DNA of 64,000 nt from Hansschlegelia plantiphila (GCF_027922265.1 NZ_BSFI01000001.1:1-64000); one strand, 5' to 3'. Shown: positions 15,916-26,224, numbered from the stretch's first letter. Notes: a model not told the origin generated them from the sequence alone. Made by a program: numbers and translations.

Positions 15916-16803
15916 CTACTTTTGTTGACTGTCTTTTAACTTGGCGTTCAGCAAATCGGCCAAGCGAACGCCGGCCTGGGTTAGCCGGTTGAATACGATT
16001 GGACGCATGTCGACGGTATAGCCCTTCGGCAGTTGCCTTGCGCCGTTGACCTCTGGGCTCCGGGCCAAATCAGGAAAGATGACGTCGCGCGCTATGTCGC
16101 GGCTTTCGACCGTCCAGTCCGCCGGGGAGCCGCCGTACTGAAGGGTACGATATTCGGGCCTCTCCACGAGCTTCTGCGCCAGAGCCGCCGGGCTCAGGCC
16201 GGTGAAGCGGATGATGAGCGTGTCCCAAACCTTGTGGATTATCGTGATCCGCTTGCCGATTCTCACTTGTTCCCGGCCCGTGTCGGCCGAGGCGTGCAGC
16301 GGCTGGTGAACGTCGCCGACCAAATGGACGACGAACTTGAGCGCCTTCAGTCGCTCCTCCGGCGAACGGCTTGAGTCGCTCAATATCGCGGCCTGTTCGG
16401 TGATTCCCCGCGTCGCGCAGGCCCTCACCTTTCCGCACACCTTTCCGAAATCGAGGGCGGAATGATCGAGAGGCAGCCTGGTGCTATGCACCGGCGCCAT
16501 TGGCTCGGTTCGCTTCACCATGTCCGCCCAGTTGGCGATCTCGGCAAGATCAGTCTCGCCTTCGACCTTGAGCAGGTCTTCGACGACAGCCAAGGCCCTG
16601 GGCTCCAGCCGCTGCTGGGCGATGATGGCGACGACTCGATGTCCCTCGCCGCCCCACGCCAAACAGGCCGGCGCCCATAAAACGGATCCGAGTCCGATGA
16701 CGAGCAACGCCGACAGCCGCCGCCCGTTCGACAGCGAGCGTTTGACCGCCCTGGCCATTCCAATAATCCCGGACGGTGCGACGAGCGCATTCGTGGATGT
16801 CAT
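15916..16803 (-). CDS. S1/P1 family nuclease
   Basis: The 295-residue protein is a zinc-dependent single-strand nuclease of the S1/P1 (phospholipase C-like) fold. The mature N-terminus carries the conserved WGGEGHRVVAIIA (its tryptophan is the first zinc ligand in the family), followed by NWAD, HS, FVVHLVGDVHQPLHAS and a late histidine. A signal peptide precedes the tryptophan (residues 17-49); the real start may be the methionine at residue 16. It acts in the periplasm or outside the cell, probably scavenging nucleotides. The usual GGND motif is replaced by GREQVRIGKRITIIHKVWD, so the loop is altered. Confidence 0.88.
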   Translation of the reverse strand: MTSTNALVAPSGIIGMARAVKRSLSNGRRLSALLVIGLGSVLWAPACLAWGGEGHRVVAIIAQQRLEPRALAVVEDLLKVEGETDLAEIANWADMVKRTEPMAPVHSTRLPLDHSALDFGKVCGKVRACATRGITEQAAILSDSSRSPEERLKALKFVVHLVGDVHQPLHASADTGREQVRIGKRITIIHKVWDTLIIRFTGLSPAALAQKLVERPEYRTLQYGGSPADWTVESRDIARDVIFPDLARSPEVNGARQLPKGYTVDMRPIVFNRLTQAGVRLADLLNAKLKDSQQK

Positions 16804-17069
16804 GCGACGCTCCTGCGGACGGCACCCGCCCGTCGGCTTCCTCGGATATGTTCGACATTTGAATCATGCGGACTTCGCAAACGCAAAAAAGGCCGCGTCC
16901 AATCCACATAGGGAGGGTGAACGCCGGATCGCCCCCCGCGATTACCGACGCTGCAAGAGGCGCTTCCGAGAATCCATCGCTCGGAGTTTGCTTTTCGCCA
17001 TGATTCGACCGAATTTGGCGGGCTCCTCGATCGCCGGATCCCTCGAACCGCCGCAGGACAGTCCCTCCC

Positions 17070-17855
17070 GTGAACCTCTCCGCCTCAGCCTCCCTCCAGG
17101 CGCGCACGATCTTCGCGCTGATGCTCCGGCGCATCCGGACGCGGTATGCGAATTCGCGGGCAGGCTACCTCTGGGCGATCGTGGAGCCGATCTGCTGGGT
17201 GTTCATCCTGAAGTTCGGCATTCGCGGAGCGGCTGATCATCAACCGCCGATCGGCACGAGCTATGAGGTGTTTTATGCGAACGGCGTGATCGTGGCCCGA
17301 ACGTGGCGGACGACAGCCCAGGTGGTCGCGCGCACGGTGCGCCGCCCAAAGCGGTCAGCTCTGACGGCGATCCACCGCCTGGACGCAGCCTACGCCGCAT
17401 GGATTCTGGAACTGACGACGGGCGCGGTCGCCATGACCATCGTCCTGGCGGCGCTCGGGCTGTTCGGTTTCGACGCGGCGCCCGCAGACCCCCTCACCTG
17501 CTTCGTCGCTTTCGGCGCGATGGCCTTATTTGCTTTGGCGTTCGGCCTCGTGCTTTCGCTCATCCTTACGCTCGCGCCCGGCCTCACGCATTTCCAGCAT
17601 ATCTTCATGCTCGCGATCTTCATGAGTTCCGGATTTCACATGATTATCGATCGGGTCCCGCCGAGGATCCGCGAGATATTCTTGTGGAATCCCGTATTGC
17701 ACTGCGTGGAATGGTTCCGAGAGGGATTTTACGCCGGCTATGTCTGCGCGTCTCTGGATCGGAGCTATCTACTCACGGTCACAATGCTGTTTCTGGCTAT
17801 AGGTCTTGTGGGCGAGCGCGCTCTGCGCAACCACAATCCGCAGCGAAAGAGATAG
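17070..17855 (+). CDS. ABC-2 type polysaccharide export permease, KpsM-like, orphan
   Basis: 261 residues from a GTG. The N-terminal LRRIRTRYANSRAGYLWAIVEPI is the conserved KpsM/BexB-type start, and the C-terminus has several transmembrane segments and LWNPVLHCVEWFREGFY. These proteins export capsule or lipopolysaccharide with an ATPase (KpsT). No ATPase is nearby. Residues 70-110 are unusually arginine-rich (ARTWRTTAQVVARTVRRPKR), where homologues have a hydrophobic helix, so the gene may be decaying. Confidence 0.75.
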   Translation: MNLSASASLQARTIFALMLRRIRTRYANSRAGYLWAIVEPICWVFILKFGIRGAADHQPPIGTSYEVFYANGVIVARTWRTTAQVVARTVRRPKRSALTAIHRLDAAYAAWILELTTGAVAMTIVLAALGLFGFDAAPADPLTCFVAFGAMALFALAFGLVLSLILTLAPGLTHFQHIFMLAIFMSSGFHMIIDRVPPRIREIFLWNPVLHCVEWFREGFYAGYVCASLDRSYLLTVTMLFLAIGLVGERALRNHNPQRKR

Positions 17856-18235
17856 GCCCGACCGGCCGATCCGGGCGACGTTTCCGGAATTCGACCAGGT
17901 TCTATCGCTCTACGATTTCAAGCCAATGCAAGCTGGCCGGATGGCTGGGTACGAAAGCCCGCCGAGGCATGGCGACGGCGATGGTCGCGAGCGGCTTGCC
18001 GCCTTGGGCTGTCATCCGTCCAGCATAGCTCGGACGGCGTTCCTCCCAGACGCAATGATCGACTTCTGAGGCCAGAGATATGACCCTCAGGAAAACGGCG
18101 GGGTTGGCGCTCGTGGAGGGCTTGAGGACCATTATTGAACAGGCGCCGCGCTGCAATCGAAGAGAAACCGACGCTCGGTGAGATCGTCAGCTCGATTGGA
18201 TCTCGGCGCATCCGGATCGGGTCTTTGGCGGCTTG
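17856..18235. other. Intergenic, no gene recognised
   Basis: Nothing convincing is seen on either strand. The minus-strand frame 17902-18156 lacks any known motif. Confidence 0.4.
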
Positions 18236-18973
18236 CTATAGAGCGGCGACGCGCCGTTCGAGTTCGTCCAGCATCAGACCCGCGAACCTGGAGTTCGCGT
18301 GATGTGGGTCGAGAGGGTCGATTCCCTCCCGATATTCAGGGAGAAGAAAACCTTCATCGTCGTGCACAGACTGCGGGTAACCGATAACTGTTACCCCCAA
18401 TTCTGTAAAAAACTGGGTGGCGCTTGCATTAAACCTCCGATGCGCCTCGACCACGACCGCCGGAGGCGCTTTCGCCCTTCGTATGATGGCGTGATCTCTA
18501 TAGGGCGGAGGGGCCGAGAGGATGAAGATCGGCGGCACGTCCCTGCCGCCTCCGTGCCGCCAGGCGGTCACCAGTTCCTCGACGAACTGACGGGTGTAGC
18601 CGCCGCCCCGACGGGCTATCGCGTCCTGCACCGCGGCGCTGATCGGAGCTTTGTTCGATACCCCCGGCATCGTGGCCGGGGCGAATTTAGCCCAGTCTCG
18701 ACTTCGGAAGTTCGGGGCGGAATGCAGGCCCATCACCAGTCCGAGCGCTTCTCCCGGATGCGGCAGAATATCGTCCCGACCCGAAAGTGTGTTCCAGGCT
18801 TCAATATATGACGGCTCCGAGAACGTTACTATCGATCCCACCCGCTTGAAAAATACACGCTTGGTGTGGGTGCCGCTTCCAAGCATTATACAATCGACAT
18901 TTTCCCTTGGCGCCCGATCTAGAGCCGCTCTATATGCGCGCGTATGAGAGTCACCAGTAACATATACTTTCAC
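18236..18973 (-). CDS. SGNH-like hydrolase-fold protein
   Basis: 245 residues with GDSHTRAYRAAL at the N-terminus (block I; the serine is the usual nucleophile) and DPHHANSRFAG at the C-terminus (block V, aspartate and histidine). There is no signal peptide, so it is cytoplasmic. Its start overlaps the end of the GSCFA gene by four bases, so the two form an operon. SGNH and GSCFA proteins are often encoded with surface polysaccharide genes, where they modify acyl groups; substrate unknown. Confidence 0.7.
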   Translation of the reverse strand: MKVYVTGDSHTRAYRAALDRAPRENVDCIMLGSGTHTKRVFFKRVGSIVTFSEPSYIEAWNTLSGRDDILPHPGEALGLVMGLHSAPNFRSRDWAKFAPATMPGVSNKAPISAAVQDAIARRGGGYTRQFVEELVTAWRHGGGRDVPPIFILSAPPPYRDHAIIRRAKAPPAVVVEAHRRFNASATQFFTELGVTVIGYPQSVHDDEGFLLPEYREGIDPLDPHHANSRFAGLMLDELERRVAAL

Positions 18974-20031
18974 GCATATCTCTCCAAAACCTTCTCATCG
19001 CACCAGACGTCTTCGTCCGACTTGCGCACTTTCTTTATGCTCGTCCTAGGCTTGGCCGCCTTTAGCTTGTGCTCCCCGAAGAAGTGGCTCATCACGAAAT
19101 CGACCCCTTTGTCGTTAACGTTCCGGAGATCCCTTTCGAAGAAGAAACCGTGGAACGGATGGGACGATACGATTTCATAGGAGGGGAAGTAGTCAACGCA
19201 CTCGTACTTCTCAGCGAGGTAGCCGGCGACTGCCCTTAGCGTCGCTTTGGAATATGACGTCGCCGTCAGAACATGGTGCGGCGTGGCCGTCGCAGCGAGC
19301 GGGACGGGAGACACCGTCAGCAGCATCTTCACATCGGGGTTCACCGCGCGGAACTTGATGATGAATGTCTCCATGTCGCGCAGCACGCTGACAAATGACG
19401 CGTTTTCGAAGACATGGTTGTCGGGGTCGAACTGACCGGCTGTCGTGCCAGGACAAATCTGATACGCAGCGCCGTCGTTCTTGTTCAACCACGTCTCGGT
19501 CAATCCCAGCGTGAAGACAAAGAGATCGACATCCTTGAACAGCTTGCGGACTTGCTTAAGGTGATGATCGCGCATCGCCCTCAGTTCGTCGAGGCTCGAG
19601 AAGCCGCCTTCTTCGATCGTTGGCCGATACGGATCAAAGAACCTGCCGCCCGCTTCCCAGAACTCATCGACCGGCTTGAACTTGCCGAACGCCCGCGCAA
19701 AGAGCTGGCGCAATTGTCGGGCGGTGTAGACATTGCCATACCGCGCTGAAAACATCCCGTATCCGAAACGTGAGCGCTCCGCTTCCGGCAACAAACTTGG
19801 CGCCGGCTCATAGTCCAGATAATTGAAACCAGATTGTCTTAGCGCCCGCCCGACGTGCTGAGCGAAGCAGCTTCCTGCGGAAGCGATCTTTGTGTCGGCG
19901 TCTATCGAGAACTTCTTCTGGTACAAGAAATCGATGGCGAGCGGATGCTGCCGCGCCATGTTCTTCCAGAAGGCGCGCTGCGGCAACCCGCGATAGGGGT
20001 GCCAGTTTTGCTTTGCGGTTTTGTCTAGCAT
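18970..20031 (-). CDS. GSCFA family protein
   Basis: 353 residues with the name-giving motif near residue 52 (IASAGSCFAQHVGRAL) and the conserved blocks FGYGMFSARYGNVYTARQL, FVFTLGLTETW and SPVPLAAT of the GSCFA domain (SGNH-like clan). It is the first gene of a two-gene unit with the SGNH-like protein. The family's biochemical role is not settled; context in other genomes points to capsule or exopolysaccharide work. The lone KpsM-like permease 1.1 kb away fits that. Confidence 0.88.
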   Translation of the reverse strand: MLDKTAKQNWHPYRGLPQRAFWKNMARQHPLAIDFLYQKKFSIDADTKIASAGSCFAQHVGRALRQSGFNYLDYEPAPSLLPEAERSRFGYGMFSARYGNVYTARQLRQLFARAFGKFKPVDEFWEAGGRFFDPYRPTIEEGGFSSLDELRAMRDHHLKQVRKLFKDVDLFVFTLGLTETWLNKNDGAAYQICPGTTAGQFDPDNHVFENASFVSVLRDMETFIIKFRAVNPDVKMLLTVSPVPLAATATPHHVLTATSYSKATLRAVAGYLAEKYECVDYFPSYEIVSSHPFHGFFFERDLRNVNDKGVDFVMSHFFGEHKLKAAKPRTSIKKVRKSDEDVWCDEKVLERYA

Positions 20032-20469
20032 TACCGCCCCCTTTGGGTTTCATCCTTCTAATGGATAGGGCTATCGACGAAGCTTGGGAAGCACATTCCG
20101 GTCGCGTCTCGAACCTGGTCAGACGGAGCGTCGCCTGGTCTACTGCGCCAGTCGCGACCACGGGGACACTGACACAAGCATCAGACTTCGCGGAATTGAT
20201 CCCGCCGCGGCCGAGCATCGCCGGTCTGATCTCTTGCTTGGAATACCGCGCCGCGAAAGACTGGAGCGGGAAAATCGCCAGACGCTGACGCGCGACGCTC
20301 ATGACTGACCCGATGGGGAGAGTGTTCGGGAAAACGCAGTTGCGACGACCCTGTCGCGGCGTCCGCCTGGGGCGTATTATGCCGGCGCAAACGGCCCCGG
20401 CCAGGAAATGCGGCGGCGTAGCGAGCCGGGCGCAGTTCGCGACGCGGGGCATAGCTGAAGGGCGCCGTC
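20032..20469. other. Intergenic, no gene recognised
   Basis: Frames on both strands lack recognisable domains. The end of this stretch carries the ribosome site (AAGGGC) of the pirin gene. Confidence 0.4.
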
Positions 20470-21396
20470 ATGACGTTGCGGTCCAGCGAGGTCGAAGGCG
20501 TCGATCTCATCATCCTGCCGCCGGTGCGCGATCTCGGCGACGGCTTCCGCGTCCGTCGCGCGCTTCCCTCCGCGCATCGCCGTATGGTCGGGCCCTTCAT
20601 CTTCTTCGATCAGATGGGCGAGGCCGTATTCCGATCGGGCGAAGGCCTCGACGTCCGTCCGCATCCCCATATCGGGCTCGCCACCGTGACCTATCTGCTG
20701 GAGGGAGAAATCCACCACCGCGACAGCGTCGGCAGCGTTCAGCCGATCCGACCAGGTGAGGTCAACTGGATGACGGCGGGTTCTGGCGTCGTGCATTCCG
20801 AGCGCACCGGCGCGGAAGCCCGGGCGACCGGCGGCAAGCTGTTCGGCCTGCAGGCCTGGGTCGCCCTCCCAACGGCGCGCGAGGAGACCGACCCGGCCTT
20901 CGCGCACCACGAGGCCCACAAGATCCCTTTCATCGACGCCGATGGCGTCAGGCTGACGCTGATCGCGGGGGCCTCGGACGGCCTGCGCTCCCCGATCCCG
21001 ACCTTTTCGGACATGGTCTACGCCGACATCGAGCTCACGGACGGCGCCCGCTACCAGCTGCGCGCCGAGCATGTGGAACGCGCAGTCTTCATTGTGTCAG
21101 GCGAAGTGGAGGTCCTCGGACAGACCGGCGGCTTCGCTTCTGGCGAGCTCGTGATTTTCAAGCCCGAAGCCGAAATCGTGCTGAAGGCCAAAGGAAGCGC
21201 GCGGCTGATGTTGATCGGAGGCGAGCCATTTCCCGAGAAGCGCCACATCTACTGGAACTTCGTCTCGAGCTCGCTCGACCGGATAGAACAGGCGAAACGC
21301 GACTGGCAGGATGGACGCTTCGCTCCGGTCCCAGACGAGAGCGAATTCATACCGCTTCCCAAGGAGCAGTCGAGCGTCCCCGTTCGCTACCCTTAA
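20470..21396 (+). CDS. Pirin family protein
   Basis: 308 residues, two cupin barrels. The N-terminal barrel keeps the metal site ([24 protein letters not shown], two histidines, a glutamate and a later histidine) and the pirin signature FIFFDQMG and [17 protein letters not shown]. Bacterial pirins such as YhhW show quercetin dioxygenase activity or act as redox-sensitive partners; the role here is not evident. It stands alone between unrelated genes. Confidence 0.92.
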   Translation: MTLRSSEVEGVDLIILPPVRDLGDGFRVRRALPSAHRRMVGPFIFFDQMGEAVFRSGEGLDVRPHPHIGLATVTYLLEGEIHHRDSVGSVQPIRPGEVNWMTAGSGVVHSERTGAEARATGGKLFGLQAWVALPTAREETDPAFAHHEAHKIPFIDADGVRLTLIAGASDGLRSPIPTFSDMVYADIELTDGARYQLRAEHVERAVFIVSGEVEVLGQTGGFASGELVIFKPEAEIVLKAKGSARLMLIGGEPFPEKRHIYWNFVSSSLDRIEQAKRDWQDGRFAPVPDESEFIPLPKEQSSVPVRYP

Positions 21397-21686
21397 ACCG
21401 ACGAGGTCGACAATCGGGCGAATGCATTTGGCGGCGCGCCAATTCCAACAGCGCCGCGGCTAGGCGAGCGGGGCGAAACGCCGCCGGTGCGCGAAGCTGA
21501 TCCCATATCAAGCCACTTCCGCTCCACCACAGATCTTTTGGAGGCGGCGGTGGCGCCTTCGTTATCTGATCGGATATGGACCAGGCGGACTAAGAACCGA
21601 AAGCGGGAAAAGCCTTCCTGTTCCAACGTTTACGTAAATTTCACGCCCCAGTTCCTATATGGAGCCGGCTTGAGGATGGTAGGTTG

Positions 21687-23735
21687 ATGCGGGAACGTCG
21701 CCTTGAAGATTTCGCTTGCGTGAGCTCCGACTGGTTCTGGGAGACCGATGAGTCTCATCGTTTCGTCTTCCTCTCGCCCAACGCAGACAAAATTTTCGGC
21801 CTCGGCCAGGCCGAGATGTTCGGACGCGACCGACACACAATTTCCAACAACGGGTCGGACACGAGTTTCTGGAGCGCTTACGACGCGGCGCTCGAAGCGC
21901 GGACGCCGTTTCGTGACTTCGTCTATCCTTATGCGCATCCGGACGGAGAGCCGCGATGGTTCAACGTCAGCGGAAGCCCGTTCTTTGAGGACGGACGGTT
22001 CCGGGGCTATCGCGGCGTCGGCAGCGAGGTCACGTCGCAGTACGAAACGCGGCTGGCGCTGTTCGAGCAGGTCCGCCGCTTCAACGCCGCGCTGGAGAAC
22101 ATGAGCCAGGGGCTTTGCATGTTCGACGCGGATTCGCGGCTCGTCGTCTTCAACAACCGCTATTGCGAGATGTTCCGGCTGGGCAAGGAGCACCTGAGCC
22201 TCGGAATGACGCAGCGGGAGGTCGTCGAGGAGCTTGTTCGGCTCGGGCGCTATCAGAAAGGTCTGACTGTCGACAAGCTATGCGAAGGAACGCGCACCTC
22301 GCTCGCCATCGACCACGCTGTGCCGGTCCATCGCGAACTCGCGGACGGGCGCGTGATCGCCGTCAGTCATCGGCCGATGGCCGGCGGCGGCTGGGTCGCG
22401 ACTTTCGAGGACGTCACTGAGCGCCGCCGTACGGAAGCGCGGATCGCGCATATGGCCCGGCATGACCCGCTCACCGACCTGCCCAACCGCGTCTCGCTCC
22501 GCGAGGCGCGGACGAGCCCGAGGGGCGACGCGGGTGACGTGCTGGCCGTTCTCTGCCTCGACCTCGATCGCTTCAAGGCGGTCAACGACGCTCATGGCCA
22601 TGCAGTGGGCGACGGCCTGCTGCGGGCGATCGCCGATCGGCTGCGGTCGAGCGTACGGGATGTGGACCTCGTCGTGCGTCTTGGAGGCGACGAGTTCGCC
22701 GTTCTGAATCGTGTGCACGACGAAGGGTCCGCAGTGGCGCTTGCGCATCGGCTCATCGATGTGGTCAGCGCGCCCTACGACCTCGACGGCCTGCCGGTGG
22801 AGATCGGCGCGAGCGTCGGCGTCGCGCTCGACACCGAAGGCGGCGAGGACATCGAGCGTCTGCTCAAGAACGCCGACATGGCGCTTTATCACGCCAAGTC
22901 AGCCGGCCGCGGGGCCGCCCGCGTGTTCGATCCTCAGATGGACGAAACCGCGCAGGCGCGCATCGCGCTCGAGCGCGATCTTCGCGAGGCGCTCGCCAAC
23001 GAATTGTTCGAGCTGCACTATCAGCCGCTGGTCGAGCTTGGCAGCGGAAAGGTCAAAGGCCTGGAGGCGCTGGTCCGATGGCGGCATCCGCAAAAGGGGC
23101 TGATCAGCCCGGCGACCTTCATCCCGATGGCCGAGGAAACCGGGCTGATCGTGCCTCTCGGCGAATGGATACTCAATCAGGCCTGTCGCGACGCCGCGAC
23201 CTGGCCGTCAGACGTCAGCGTCGCCGTGAACGTTTCCGCCGTGCAATTGCGCCATCGAACCTTCGCGCAAGTGGTGCTCCTCGCCCTCGCCTCGAGCGGC
23301 CTAAAGCCCGACCGGCTGGAGCTTGAGATCACGGAAAGCGTCCTGCTGGATGACACGGAGGCTAACCTTGAGACCCTGCATCTGCTTCGTCGTACCGGCA
23401 TCCGCATTGCTATGGACGATTTCGGAACCGGCTACTCGTCGCTGAGTTATCTCCGGCGCTTCCCCTTCGACAAGATCAAGATCGACCAGTCCTTTGTGCG
23501 CAACGCCGAGACGGCCGCGGATGGCGGCGCCATCATCCGGGCGTTGGTTGGGCTCGGCGCGAGCCTTGGCATCACAACTCTCGTCGAAGGCATCGAGACC
23601 GAGGATCAGCTTGCTTCGGTCCGGGCCGATGGCGCGCAGCAGGTTCAGGGGTTCCTATTCAGCCCGCCGAGACCGGCCCGGGACGTCGGCGCGATGCTGC
23701 TTCCCCGGGCGACCCCGGACGACGCCGCAGCGTAA
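21687..23735 (+). CDS. PAS-PAS-GGDEF-EAL cyclic-di-GMP enzyme
   Basis: 682 residues, no transmembrane segments. Two PAS domains (SSDWFWETDESHRFVFLS near residue 12; MSQGLCMFDADSRLVVFNNRY near residue 145) are followed by a GGDEF domain with an intact RLGGDEFAVL active site and an EAL domain with LEALVRW, ITESVLLDD and MDDFGTGYSSLSYL. Both catalytic cores look complete, so it may make and degrade cyclic-di-GMP in response to a signal sensed by the PAS part. The ATG at 21687 has AGGATGG eight bases upstream; a TTG directly before it is less likely. Confidence 0.93.
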   Translation: MRERRLEDFACVSSDWFWETDESHRFVFLSPNADKIFGLGQAEMFGRDRHTISNNGSDTSFWSAYDAALEARTPFRDFVYPYAHPDGEPRWFNVSGSPFFEDGRFRGYRGVGSEVTSQYETRLALFEQVRRFNAALENMSQGLCMFDADSRLVVFNNRYCEMFRLGKEHLSLGMTQREVVEELVRLGRYQKGLTVDKLCEGTRTSLAIDHAVPVHRELADGRVIAVSHRPMAGGGWVATFEDVTERRRTEARIAHMARHDPLTDLPNRVSLREARTSPRGDAGDVLAVLCLDLDRFKAVNDAHGHAVGDGLLRAIADRLRSSVRDVDLVVRLGGDEFAVLNRVHDEGSAVALAHRLIDVVSAPYDLDGLPVEIGASVGVALDTEGGEDIERLLKNADMALYHAKSAGRGAARVFDPQMDETAQARIALERDLREALANELFELHYQPLVELGSGKVKGLEALVRWRHPQKGLISPATFIPMAEETGLIVPLGEWILNQACRDAATWPSDVSVAVNVSAVQLRHRTFAQVVLLALASSGLKPDRLELEITESVLLDDTEANLETLHLLRRTGIRIAMDDFGTGYSSLSYLRRFPFDKIKIDQSFVRNAETAADGGAIIRALVGLGASLGITTLVEGIETEDQLASVRADGAQQVQGFLFSPPRPARDVGAMLLPRATPDDAAA

Positions 23736-23823
23736 ACCGCTCGGAAGACGCGCGGCGAGATCGACGACGCCCGAACGCGGGTTGATCGGGAGTTAATCCG
23801 GGGTAACCGGCGATCAATGCGGG

Positions 23824-25068
23824 TTAATTGCGGGATGATCGCCGGTTGATGACGGCGTCGGCCGCCGCCCATCCGGTCAGCAGCGCGCCGTGCGCGGTCG
23901 AATAGTCGCGCGCCGAGCAGGCCTCGCCCGCGAAGAACAGCTTTTCGCCGACCGGGGCCGCCAGCGCCTCGCGCCGCCCCGCCCCTCCGGGAACGGCGAA
24001 GGAATAGGACCCGCGCGCGAACGGGTCGGCGAGCCAGCCATGGGTCGCGAGCGGGCGCAGCCGGCGGGCGAAGGCTTCGCCGAACAGGCCGGCGAGTTCG
24101 CGCGCCGCGAAGTCGAAGAACGCTCCCTCCCCGGCCTGCTCGAGCTCCGCCGCCAGACGTCCCCCGAAGTAGCCTTCGACGATCGGCTTGCCCAACGGGC
24201 GAAAATGGTAGGCGCCGGTCGCGACGCTGTCGGTGCGGCCGAACACCCTCCCGTCCGCCTCGAACTCGTCCGCGCCGTCGAGCGCCATGTAGAGCTTGTC
24301 GGCGAGGCCGAGCGGCAGCGCGCGGGCGGCCTCCACCTTGCCGGGCAGCTGGGGCGAGAACCGCACCGCCTCCTCAGCGATCAGCGAAGCCGGCAAAGTG
24401 ACGATCGCCTGGTCGGCGAGGATCGCGCCCTTCGCGGTCTCGATCCGGACGCGGGGGCCGCTGTGGTCGATCGCGCCGACCGCGGCGCCGAGCGCGACGG
24501 GAAGCCCCCGGCCGTGGCCGGCGATCGCGGCGCCGTAGCCCTCGGCGACCCGCCAGTTCACCTCGGTGTCGGCGTAGTTCCAGAGGTCGAAGGCCGAGAC
24601 CCGCTCGAGCTCCGCCCCGCTGATATAGGTGCTGATGGCGTCGATCAGCCCGTTCCAGCGCGAGGCGGGATCGAGCGCAGCCGAAGCCGGCGGGTCTGGC
24701 CTGATCTGCGCGACTTCGGCCAGCCGATCGTGGAACGCCTGATTGGCGCGCTGGAACGCCTCCTGGTCGGCGGGCGGAAACCCGACGTCGAGCGCCCGCC
24801 GCGACCAGGGCGGCGGCGAGCGGTCGACGCGAAAACCGTCCTCTTCCGCGAGCGTGGTCCAGGGGTTGCGGTCGCCCGAATGCAGCCAGCCGCAGCCGAG
24901 ATCGAGCCCGCCCCCGATCGGGTCCGACACCGTCCAGCTCCGCCCGCCGATCCGGTCGCGCGCCTCGATGAGCAGCACGTCGACGCCCGCGTCGTGAAGC
25001 CTGCGCGCCGCCCCGATCCCGGCCGCGCCGGCGCCGATGACGGCGACCTCGATATCGGATTTTGGCAT
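23824..25068 (-). CDS. Flavin-containing amine oxidase
   Basis: 414 residues with an N-terminal FAD motif GAGAAGIGAARRL (residue 11 on), EARDRIGGRSWT, and a C-terminal FAD-binding block FFAGEACSARDYSTAHGALLTGW. This is the monoamine oxidase / NAD(P)-binding Rossmann family. No signal peptide. It would oxidise a primary or secondary amine to the aldehyde or imine with hydrogen peroxide. The substrate is not evident; in this organism polyamines or methylated amines are possible, but nothing links it to the tmm-dmm locus 6 kb away. Confidence 0.88.
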   Translation of the reverse strand: MPKSDIEVAVIGAGAAGIGAARRLHDAGVDVLLIEARDRIGGRSWTVSDPIGGGLDLGCGWLHSGDRNPWTTLAEEDGFRVDRSPPPWSRRALDVGFPPADQEAFQRANQAFHDRLAEVAQIRPDPPASAALDPASRWNGLIDAISTYISGAELERVSAFDLWNYADTEVNWRVAEGYGAAIAGHGRGLPVALGAAVGAIDHSGPRVRIETAKGAILADQAIVTLPASLIAEEAVRFSPQLPGKVEAARALPLGLADKLYMALDGADEFEADGRVFGRTDSVATGAYHFRPLGKPIVEGYFGGRLAAELEQAGEGAFFDFAARELAGLFGEAFARRLRPLATHGWLADPFARGSYSFAVPGGAGRREALAAPVGEKLFFAGEACSARDYSTAHGALLTGWAAADAVINRRSSRN

Positions 25069-25318
25069 GCGGGGGGACCGGCTGGGGTGGGATTGGCGGG
25101 GTGGTCGCCTGCCTTATCCCATAATCGGCCGATTTCGAACGAAGGCGATCGGATGCTTGCTCTACGGTGGAGACCTGGAGGAGCCGGCTTCCTCGCTAGG
25201 CCCACCGAACACGCTCAAGCTTCGACCATTGTTTGTTACCGCCATCGAACGGCGATTATGGCTTGTAAACTTTCCGCCATGGGGTAGCGTCAGCTAATTG
25301 ATACACGTAGGAGTTGTC

Positions 25319-26208
25319 GTGCGCGTAAATCAGGTAGTTCGCATCTGGATAGCGATTGCTGCGGTCGTTGTGGCCGTCTGGAGCGCCTGGGCGTTCCTGC
25401 TCGCTAAATCATTCTTCAAATACGCCGCTGACTTCGGCGACAAAGGAGAGCTAGCTTGGGGCATGGCGGAGCGTGGACAGTGGGGCGATAGCTTTGGTGG
25501 CTTGACCGCATTGTTTTCCGCACTAGGTTTCTCTGCAATTATTCTGACGTTGTATTTCCAATACCAACAAATACAGCACGAGCAAAAAGAATCTGAAAGC
25601 CAGCGGCTAGCTTTGATCGAAGCATCGAAAGACAGAAATAAGGAACAGTTTGAAGCGTCCTTTTTGAACTGCTTAAGTTGTTTCGTGAAGTTCGCGGAGA
25701 GGTGCGCTTTCGGTATACGACCGAGTATTTGATTTGGAAAAATGGCCTTCTCGACGAGGGTGAAGCCCCCGTGACCCAGAAGATGCGGCAAGGGTTACTT
25801 GCGTTTAGGTCATGCTGGAGAGAGATCAGCTATCACATCGAGCGCTTCGCCCAATTAGATGACGATCTGTTTAAGATAGAAGTAGCAAATTCCTATATTA
25901 ATGAGGTTCACAACAGATATGAAAGCACTTTCGGTCCTTATTTTCGTATAGTATACACTATTCTTTACCGAATAAAGCACGATAGATACTTATCAGAAGA
26001 AGACAAAAATAAGTTTGCGAATTTATTTAGATGCCAAGTATCCAGCTTCGAATTGACCATGATTGGCATCAATGGCCTCGCTCCAGTATCAAAAGATCTT
26101 TCAGACTATTTAAATCATTTTCATTTCTTAAAATACGCCCCAGAAGGCGAGCGACGTGTCACCCTTAGGCGCTGTTACCCGCAAGAAGCCTTTGAAGGTC
26201 GGGGTTAG
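25319..26208 (+). pseudogene. putAbiC-type phage abortive infection protein, one-base frameshift
   Basis: Two overlapping frames make one protein of about 296 residues. The first has two transmembrane segments and GQWGDSFGGLTALFSALGFSAIILTLYFQ, then a coiled coil up to NKEQFEASF. The second continues FELLKLFREVRGEVRF, then YFRIVYTILYRIK and FANLFRCQVSSFELTMIGINGL, the signature of putative AbiC proteins (PF16872). The switch falls on a run of five T at 25661-25665; six T would restore the frame. The GTG at 25319 has AGGAG five bases upstream. The gene is markedly AT-rich relative to its neighbours, so it was probably acquired. It is broken as given, by mutation, phase variation or a base-calling error. 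Confidence 0.8.
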
Positions 26209-26224
26209 CGCACCTTATCCCGCC

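Noticed and set aside
23736..23823. Iteron-like GGGTTAATCC / GCGGGTTAATTG repeats
   Set aside because: The units vary in length and sequence and lie between two gene ends; no replication gene is near.
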